A stretch of DNA of 64,000 nucleotides from Anisus vortex (taxonomy: Eukaryota; Mollusca; Gastropoda; Planorbidae), in contig OX421498.1 of NCBI GenBank assembly GCA_949126835.1, positions 35,371,799-35,435,798 of the forward strand. Reading direction: 5' to 3'. Each line of letters begins with the position of its first letter. Position 1 is the first letter of the stretch. The notes under the pieces were generated by a model. It was given only the letters and a program-made list of their open reading frames with translations. It had not been told where the DNA came from and searched no databases. Positions 57,137 through 64,000 of the stretch are shown piece after piece. The position numbers and the translations under genes were made by a program.

Positions 57137-57920
57137 CTTGCTCTGAGATGTACATTTTTACTTTTTCTGGCTTGTACTAGCTCATTCATTGTCAAAACAT
57201 TTAGTTTATTGCATCACAAGTTGACAATTATCAAGATGTATAATATCTAATCAAATTCTTAAATATATGTTTTCGTTCTTTTTTAATTTAACTATCGAAA
57301 TATCAAATCGTGTATAAATTCCCTTCGCATTAATTATCTGCCTTTTGCGTCCAAGGCCTATAAAACAGTTAAATGCAAAAAAATGTGAAAATATTTTCTG
57401 ACAAAATTACTATCGGAAATTCTCTTGATTCCAGTCAATATATGTGATAAGTGCTTACCAAACTAGACCTTGACATTTGTGACAAGTGCATCAGAAGACA
57501 GGTCAATAAATTTTATAAAGGTATAAATTTAATATAAATAGAATAAACCACACTTTGTTGAGAAGCGTTCAGTCTGATGTATCATCCATAAAATAGATTG
57601 ACTTGCTTTCACCAATGTAAAAGATACATGAGGACGCCGTAATGAAAAGGGATACTCTCGCCGCACGTAAACAAAACGTTTGAATGTAATGGTGTGTGCT
57701 GACGTCATTCGTGGCTGTCGTCGGCAGTAAAGTGAACAATAAAAAGAAAAGGTGGAAGTGCCAATAGACACACAACAATGAACTACTCAAGGGCGTTAAT
57801 ATGAATTTCAATTTAAAACGAAATTACTATATATCGAGTTTTTGCGTCTTATGATAACTTACTACGGGACTGGTAGAAATCAAAAACTAAAATGGTTCGA
57901 CTTTTTTCTATAGTAGCGTA
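57137..57920. other. Right flank of satellite B
   Basis: Conserved with 29937-31195 minus the MITE. The TGACGTCA palindrome is at 57700-57707. No supported gene. Confidence 0.5.
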
Positions 57921-58805
57921 GCTAGACTGGCCGTAGAGGTGGGGTTGGCGGCCACCACAGAGGCCAAAGAGCGATCACACTTTAAAAAAAAGAAAAAAAT
58001 TGGTTAAAAAATTAAGTTTATTTGTTATAGAATACTTATACACTTCAATTTTTTAAATAAAAAAGTAATGATTGCATCACTCCGCAATAATGCTATGTCT
58101 CAATCACAAAGATATAGCTTACTGATGAATGATAACTATTAAACTAGATGGGCGCCTAATTCAACTCAATCCCCCCCCTCCATTTCAAATGCGCCATCTC
58201 AACTATATTCCTTATCATCCTCCAACCCACCTCTCCTTCCCCCTAGTCGCCATTTTCACTAGCATTACATTTTAATTTAACAAAATTTGTTTACCGTTAC
58301 AGTCAGCCTTTTAAAAATAAAGTCAGCAGAAAATTGTTCATACAAACATACTTTTTTTAAATAAAGTTTTGGTGCCTGGAAGAGTTATATCTAGATCTAG
58401 TCTTCTTTAAGTGACGTGTGGTAGCTTGGTGTCGTCACCAATAAACTTTAAAATAGATCACAAGGATAGATCCGTTAGTTGGCACGGAGTCAATAAAAAT
58501 ACTGATCCTTTAATCGGGTATTCCCTATTTTAAACTGAGACATTGTATTTTCTTAGAATTTTTTCACGAATTTTATAACTATGCTGTGAGGAAAAAATCT
58601 TGTAGTTTATAAATATATATTTTTTTTTAAAGAAATCGATATCAGTAAATGAATAGCTGACGGTATGTCTTGTTTACCAATCTTACGTAGGCTAGAGTTG
58701 TAATTGCTAACGTTGCACTTTTGTGCACTAAAATACCGTAGATTACTAAAGACAAAAGGACTATCGTCAAATTTGAATATAGGTCTATAGTGTTTACATA
58801 TAGTT
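57921..58805. other. Intergenic DNA, no gene seen
   Basis: C-rich tract at 58170-58182. The minus-strand frame 58607-58834 has no domain. Confidence 0.45.
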
Positions 58806-58986
58806 CTGTTTCTATCTCTCTCTCTCTCTAACACTTTGTCTTTCTCTTTCTCAATCTTTCGCTTGTGTCTCTCCGTATATCGGTCTCTTTACATTCTCTG
58901 CCCCTTCTGTCTTAATTCATAAATATATGTTTCTCTCTCTCTCTCTCTCTCACTCCCTCTCTCTCTATTTCTCTCTCTCTCTCTCT

Positions 58987-59020
<34 letters not shown>

Positions 59021-59035
59021 CCGTTTCTTTCTTTG
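58806..59035. repeat. (CT)n-rich tract
   Basis: TCTC repeats, densest at 58933-59020. Confidence 0.9.
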
Positions 59036-59154
59036 CTTTTATAACGCTCCATTTTTCCCTGTCGCTCTTTTTCTTCTTTCTGTGTTTTCTTTTTCCTGGT
59101 TGTTGTTATTCGATTGTTGTTGTTTTTCCATACTACTTAACTGAAAACTAAAAA

Positions 59155-59395
59155 ATAATCATCATCATCATCATTGGCTCCATAGTCTCGAAAGACGATT
59201 AAATTTGCGCTCCTGTGATTTGGCCAGCCCTGCAAAATTGACTGTGTCTGTGGAGACCTATCCTTGAGAGACAGGCTCTGTCGCATCTCTGGCACTTGAA
59301 AGATGGACCGTTGGAGATTGTTAGGGGCAGCCTACTTTTCTTCGCTGCTCGTTTAGCCTCCGCCATAAGGCGAAGTTTGCCCTCTGCAAACACAC
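59155..59395 (-). pseudogene. Non-LTR element C-terminal zinc-finger end with ATG-repeat tail
   Basis: A minus-strand frame of 64 codons reads RLMAEAKRAAKKSR, then FKCQRCDRACLSRIGLHRHS and QFC, the Cys/His finger with SRIGLHSH-type core that ends many non-LTR reverse transcriptases. Downstream are 'gtctttcgagactatggagc' and a (TGA)n tail (59158-59175), a typical 3' end. Only the end of the element is present. Confidence 0.8.
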
Positions 59396-59449
59396 TAAAA
59401 CTAAAAAGTACTAAGTAGTAAGTAATGTAACATTTTCATATCATGTCGC

Positions 59450-59697
59450 AGCGTTCACCAGTTTCTGAAGCCACGACATACAAGGGGATTGTGTGGCCAG
59501 CCCTATGCCCAGCCGCCCTTACATTTCCTTAACTAATGTCAGGTACATCCATCAGAGCTGGTTATTCCATCACGGAATACTCTCCAGTCCCGGGAAATAA
59601 CAAAAAGCTCCGGCGTTAATGGAGTTGATAATGGATTCGAATCTAAGACCTTTTGGATGGCAATCCATGCGCGCTGCCGCTAGACCACCGGGTTCCA
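59450..59697 (-). mobile_element. SINE-1, nearly full-length, diverged
   Basis: Minus strand: A-box 'cggtggtctagcggcagcgc', B-box 'cttagattcgaatccat', 'acctgacattagttaaggaa', 'gtatgtcgtggcttcagaaa'. Confidence 0.75.
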
Positions 59698-59744
59698 TCG
59701 TAAATATAAAAGCAAGAAGAAAAAAAACTCCATTGAATGTCCCT

Positions 59745-59822
59745 TAGCGTGTGTGTATGTATGTGTGTGTGTGTGTGGGTGTGTGTGTGTGTGGGTGTGT
59801 GTTTGTGTGTGTGCGTGTGTGT
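59745..59822. repeat. (GT)n microsatellite
   Basis: GT/TG run with few interruptions. Confidence 0.95.
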
Positions 59823-59890
59823 GGAGAACCCTGCTCACAAACACACACATTTCTCAACAAAGTCATGGTGACATCTTAATAATGGTTAAT

Positions 59891-60181
59891 CTATAAAAAA
59901 AAAGATTTAAAAGTACTTGGAAGTAAATACAAGTTGATACATTTTAACTCCCTTTCTTTTAAGTTCTGCTGTCTGTCCGCTTGGATGGTTGGTTGGATGA
60001 CAGCAAAACTTTGAATCAATTTTTTGACCACTTTCCGTAGTCCGATCGAGATTTGGGCAGCAGACTTGCACAGACTAACAATACATTCTATCAAATTTTC
60101 AGCCTCGTAGCATTTGAAATAGTCACGAATTCCTTCTACCAAGTTGCGAATCGAGGAATATCTTTTACGAAAAAACATGGC
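59891..60181 (-). CDS. Small uncharacterised ORF, possible first exon
   Basis: From an ATG at 60179-60181, in a good initiation context, to a stop at 59891 gives about 96 codons (MFFRKRYSSIRNLVEGIRDY, continuing YEAENLIECIVSLCKSAAQI). Codon choice looks less A/T-biased than the neighbourhood. The ATG overlaps a CATGGCTGCC string with a GGAAGT next to it, resembling YY1 and ETS sites of housekeeping promoters on the other strand. No domain is recognised, the C-terminal end is low complexity, and the frame extends upstream without a stop to 60271. It could be a real small gene, an exon or chance. Confidence 0.25.
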   Translation of the reverse strand, partial: AMFFRKRYSSIRNLVEGIRDYFKCYEAENLIECIVSLCKSAAQISIGLRKVVKKLIQSFAVIQPTIQADRQQNLKERELKCINLYLLPSTFKSFFL

Positions 60182-60271
60182 TGCCTTTGACGGAAGTAAC
60201 TTTTCGGATATGTTAGTTCTTATGAAATAAATACGAATGAAAACGACACAATATAGCCGAAACAAAAGCAA

Positions 60272-60502
60272 GTGTTTTTTTTAAATGCGCAATCGTTATA
60301 ATTAGATATGTATTTGCCGACATTACCGATTCGAAATTTTTTAGTTTTGTAGTGAAGTGGAAATGGTAAACTTAGCTTGCAAAGAAAGGGAGTATAATAA
60401 AAAAATTGTTTTTATGGTTTTCTTGTTTTATAGATTATGTGTTTATGATTTGTGGACAAACAGATAAATAAATTATTCATCGGGCGAAACAGGGGTATAT
60501 AT
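60272..60502. other. Intergenic DNA
   Basis: Nothing recognised. Confidence 0.4.
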
Positions 60503-60946
60503 TTAACACCCTTGTTAAACCCATTGTGCTGTATGGATCGGAAACTTGGAGAATAACCGCTACCAACGACAGGAAAATACAGGCATTTGGTAACACCTGC
60601 CTCAGAAGAATCCTTGGGAAAAATTTGCCAGAAACCATCAGTGATGAAGAACTCTGGCAGCGAACTAAACAGAGGCTTGTGAGAGAAGAAATTTCCCAAA
60701 AGAGATGGAAATGCATTGGCCACACCCTCAGAAGACCGGCATACAGTGTCACTCGGCAAGCGCTCACTTGGAACCCCCAAGACAAAAAGAGGAAAAGAGG
60801 TCGGCCGAGAAACACCTGGAGGCGCGATACGGAAACCGATGTTAAAAAGTTAGGGCCTAACTGGGGTCAGATAGAGAAATAGGCCCAGTATGTGGACACC
60901 TGGAGGACTCTTGTTGGCGGCCTATGGCGAAAGGCATAAATAAAAG
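60503..60946 (+). pseudogene. RTE-like reverse transcriptase C-terminus, well preserved (family 4)
   Basis: The plus strand reads NTLVKPIVLYGSETWRIT, then FGNTCLRRILGKNLPETISD, RWKCIGHTLRRP and RGRPRNTWRRDTETDVKKLG. After a stop at 60880-60882 it continues as WRTLVGGLWRKA. This is the standard 3' end of RTE-type LINEs. The tail is 'ataaataaaagtaagtaag'. 5' truncated; about 130 codons remain. Confidence 0.88.
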
Positions 60947-60959
60947 TAAGTAAGAACCA

Positions 60960-61960
60960 ATAGTAGTTGATATTAGAGGGCAGCACACAGATACAGACAG
61001 ACGGTATAATTAGTAACCCCATTATCTTCCTTTAAAAAAATGTCCTATTGGTTTCATTTTAATGTTGTGAACAACTATTTAGCTGTTTGAGATTGTTGTT
61101 GTGATTTGTTTTTTTGCTTGTTTGTTGTTTATGCTACTGTTGTTTGGGGGAGGGGCGTGCAGAGTGGCGGTGAATATATGGGCACTCTGTTTCTTAGAGA
61201 AGGGGAGGGGGGGGGTATTTGTGCACTCACTAAATTATTTGTATCTGTTAAAAAAAATACGATAATTTTAAAGGAAAAAAAAAAAAGTATTACACAATTT
61301 TTCCAGAAACTTCGACATCTAAATATAAATCTGATCAATAATTTTATTTAATAAATTTTCTTTTGTTTATGTCTTAAAGCTGATCTTTAAATTTCTTCAT
61401 AAAATATTTCCAATGCTTATGTCAGGGGAGGCAATAAAGCCTACCGAGTTGGTTCTGGATACTTCAAGTGTAGACTTATCGGTGTGTACAATCGCTACAA
61501 TCCTAAATATTAAACGATAGGCTGAACCAGGTTCGTATAGTTTTCATAAACTGTTATCAAATATAATCTTTTTTTTTTTTACTTTGATTTTTAAATGTAG
61601 GCCAATGTGTGCCCAGACTAGAGATCTAATCCTATATTATATCGTGCATATTTACTTTTCATGACGGTGCGTGTCGGAATAGCAGTTATACCTGAATAAG
61701 CATTAATTGGGGGAGTGGGTGCAGTGCTTAATAACTTTACTCTGTTAGAGTAGAGTGGGGAAGCCACGTACGAAAATGCCTTTTTGTTTTGGTTTCCAAA
61801 GGGCGTGCCTAAAATAACCTAGTTTTGGAAAAGTATACGCAGTATTCATTGAGGAAAGAAAAATATTTTGGGCTTTTTGCTGGCCACACAATCCATTTTA
61901 CTATCCAAGCCAACGAAACTGGTAAAAGGCAAAGAGAAATGTAGGGTCTACTTAGGCTAA
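60960..61960. other. Intergenic DNA, no gene seen
   Basis: G-rich tracts at 61145-61156 and 61199-61216. Open frames at 61106-61351 are composition artefacts. Confidence 0.45.
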
Positions 61961-61965
61961 GGGGC

Positions 61966-62226
61966 AGTGTGGTTGAGGGGCAGCGAGTTGGATGACGTAC
62001 CGAAGGTCCTAGGCTCGAATACCGATGAAGGCTAGGGTTTGTTCCTGGGTCTGGAGTGTGTCCCCTGGGTCTACTCAGCTCTGATGGCTACCTGACATTA
62101 GGGAAAAAGAAAAGGCGGCTGGGTATTGTGCTGCCCACACAGTCTCCTAGTATGCCGGGGCCACAGAAACTTGTGAACGCTGTTTTACAGGCTGTATGGG
62201 TCAAATAGGTCGGACGGGTATGCTTT
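61966..62226 (+). mobile_element. SINE-1, nearly full-length copy
   Basis: 'gtgtggttgaggggcagcga' (A-box region), 'gtcctaggctcgaatacc' (B box), 'gaaggctagggtttgttcct', 'ctactcagctctgatggcta', 'cctgacattag', 'tagtatgccggggccacaga', and the 3' end 'ggtcggacgggta'. Confidence 0.82.
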
Positions 62227-62318
62227 TACTACTACATAGGCTAAGCCTACTTTAAGATAATTAGTATTTAATTTTTTTGTAAGAAGAGTATAAATGAAGT
62301 GGTTTAATGAAATAGATA

Positions 62319-63335
62319 AGATAAGATTCCTTTATTGATCCAAACAAATGGAAATCTAACTTGATTACAGATGTTCCGTCGTCAGCATAGACGAACAATA
62401 TTTTAAATAATATAAAAGAAATATGAGTCTAGTTCAGTTTAGTACTCAAGCACATAACTATACATATAAAATAGACGTCTGCGCGCAATGTCAAACCATT
62501 TATCATACAAAACAAAAAAAGGTATAATCAGAAGTCAGCTACTGTATTTCTGGCTGACTGGCGATTCCGTTAAAATATTCCATGTCACAAAAAGAGTTCC
62601 TACATCTCTCTGTTCTGGCCATGAATGAACGAAGCAGCCTACTTCAACTAGATCTGATAAAGCTGTCGTGTATTGGGCGCGCATGGTCCTGAGGGATTTT
62701 TATCAATCATAGATAGTCCCCCTTGAGTTGAACAAGTGTCCAAGAGCTGGTATTTGTGTCTGTGTTAGCACGAGAAGCTTTGTTTATTAGGCGCCTAAAG
62801 AGTTTGTGTTCAATGTAGTGACATTATCATACCAGCAGTTGATTGCGAAGGTAAATGGTACTACCATCAATCGCTGTGTAACAAAGGATTCATGATGGTC
62901 CTGTATACTTGAAAATTCTTTGGTGGATTTTCTTACAGAGTATTTGACAGTGGTCAGACCAAGACCGCTTGTCATTGATTGTGACTCCCAGATATTTATA
63001 ATGGGAGTCCTAGCCTAGTGTTTGGTTGTTTGTTTGTAAATCAGCCAGTTTGTGGTTTTCCTTTCTAAAGTCTACAATCATTTCTTTGGTTTTTGTGATA
63101 GTCAATATTAGGTAGCTCTCTCCGCACCATTTGTAAAAGTCTGAAATCGTTCTGTGATAGACACATCTTTGAAAAAAAAGCCATCGGCGTATTTGATTTA
63201 AGGTTCTGTGTCGACTGCTGGACTTTGAATGTCATTGGTAGGTTATAGAATAACTATAGATGGTATACAGAACTGAAGAGAGGACGCAGCCCTGTGGCGC
63301 TCCAGTGCTTATTTCTGTTATTTGCGAGGTAGCCT
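62319..63335 (-). pseudogene. Non-LTR reverse transcriptase remnant, ~1 kb
   Basis: Minus strand from right to left: STGAPQGCVLSSVLYTIYS (reverse transcriptase block with the PQG signature), the KEMIVDFRK-type stretch, then VTINDKRSW-like and HQRIFKYT-like pieces, FIHSWPEQRDVGTLF and the tail 'ggaatcttatcttatct' at 62319-62332. Many stops and frameshifts. The tail is of the same AAGATA type as family 1, but the protein is a different lineage. Confidence 0.75.
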
Positions 63336-63344
63336 ACTTTAGGC

Positions 63345-64000
63345 CAGGGGTCGACAAAATAAGGCACGCGTACCAAACTTAGCAGGCAGAGCGATTTTCC
63401 ATGGCACGCGAGAGGTGTTTTTTATCGATGAAAACAATAACATTTTGCGGTTCAGAATTAGGAAAACTAACTGTTGAAGCCGATGTTTCTGAATGAAACA
63501 TGTCAGTCAGTTAAAAGCATTTACAAAAACGGGGTCAAACAGCACTTGTACTGTTTGACCACTGGAATGGATTTGCATATAAGCTTATCTTGAGTAAAAT
63601 CAATTTCAAAACATATAACTTCATGTAGGCCCTACTTGCCTAATTATAGGCATAATTAATATTGATGGATAGATGGGCTTTTTCAGAAGCACATCGAAGC
63701 ACTCAAATTGGCGTTTTCTAAACAAAGGCAAGACTTTCAAATTCATGGACTCATTTTCTTCAAACCTCATTAAGCCTAACTGACTTGATCATACTACAAC
63801 CTTCTTAGATGTAGATTATTTTTTAAGTGGAGGGATATTGGAGATTTTAAAACGCAGCCAGTTGAAATTTAAACATTTAAAAAAATGGGCGTCGAAATGT
63901 GCCAACTTGCGGGAAAATCTGGATGGAAGCTGCTTACACTTTTTAACAGTATTTATTGCACATGAAAGCTGTGTTAAGCATTCAAAGAGGTCACTTACAA
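63345..64000 (+). pseudogene. hAT element 5' end and transposase remnant, cut by window edge
   Basis: The left terminus is caggggtcgac with the GTGCCA-type subterminal block (aaggcacgcgtacc, catggcacgcgagag). Downstream are degenerate transposase pieces matching 9800-10440 ('ttgaagccgatgtttctgaa', 'acaaaaacggggtcaaacag', 'cacatcgaagcactcaa'). It continues beyond the window. Confidence 0.72.

Larger units (their letters stand above)
50215..57920. repeat. Segmental duplication, copy B
   Basis: Same-orientation counterpart of 24605-31195. It lacks the 458-bp MITE, has a longer satellite, and has an extra A-rich piece near 51605-51630 ('gaaaaaaaaaagaaaaaaac'). Confidence 0.9.

Noticed and set aside
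53313..57250. ORFs of 1277 and 1284 codons over satellite B
   Set aside because: Same repeat arithmetic in three frames at once; no domain, and shifts between 37- and 39-bp units do not respect a frame.

Overview
The window looks like repeat-rich nuclear DNA of a metazoan, most probably a mollusc and plausibly a heterobranch gastropod. This is inferred from spliced exons with GT/AG sites, AT-rich intergenic DNA, many GATA/GACA microsatellites, and a mix of CR1/L2/RTE-type non-LTR retrotransposon tails, tRNA-derived SINEs, hAT elements and a Gmr1-type LTR retrotransposon. No species marker is present. Only one host gene is convincingly visible: two exons of a GPI-anchored Ly6/uPAR (three-finger) protein at about 14.6-16.0 kb, separated by an intron filled almost entirely with tandem repeats. 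A second, weak candidate (a Cys-containing two-exon gene, minus strand, 31.8-32.3 kb) may be partly transposon-derived, and a 97-codon ORF at 59.9-60.2 kb is unassigned.

Layout. 1-14 kb: transposon graveyard holding hAT pieces, non-LTR tails, a 300-bp MITE, CT and GATA microsatellites, and a nested insertion at 8.0-10.7 kb (non-LTR fragment inside a hAT element inside a MITE). 14.5-16.5 kb: Ly6 gene. 17-24 kb: degenerate tandem repeats, a dispersed repeat, hAT and RTE remnants, a 17-bp array and a 25/26-bp minisatellite. 24.6-31.2 kb and 50.2-57.9 kb: two copies of a direct segmental duplication. Each carries the same transposon fragments and a 37-bp satellite (about 2.0 kb in the first copy, about 3.8 kb in the second); the first copy has gained a 458-bp MITE whose empty site is preserved in the second. 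31-42 kb: more elements, including an 1.8-kb hAT with a perfect 8-bp target duplication, an L2-type LINE tail, a Helitron-like element carrying a tRNA-like segment, and SINEs. 42.3-48.9 kb: a nearly intact, recently inserted LTR retrotransposon. 58-64 kb: more LINE, SINE and hAT remnants.

The most notable item is the LTR retrotransposon. Its proteins are of Ty3/gypsy type, but integrase precedes reverse transcriptase, as in the Gmr1 group. Its two 701-bp LTRs differ at two positions. One -1 frame change in the capsid region splits an otherwise open gag-pol. It also has a six-copy 45-bp repeat between the zinc knuckle and the protease. The very long open frames over the 37-bp satellite are best explained by the repeat arithmetic (37 = 1 mod 3, no stop in any forward phase) and not by a gene.
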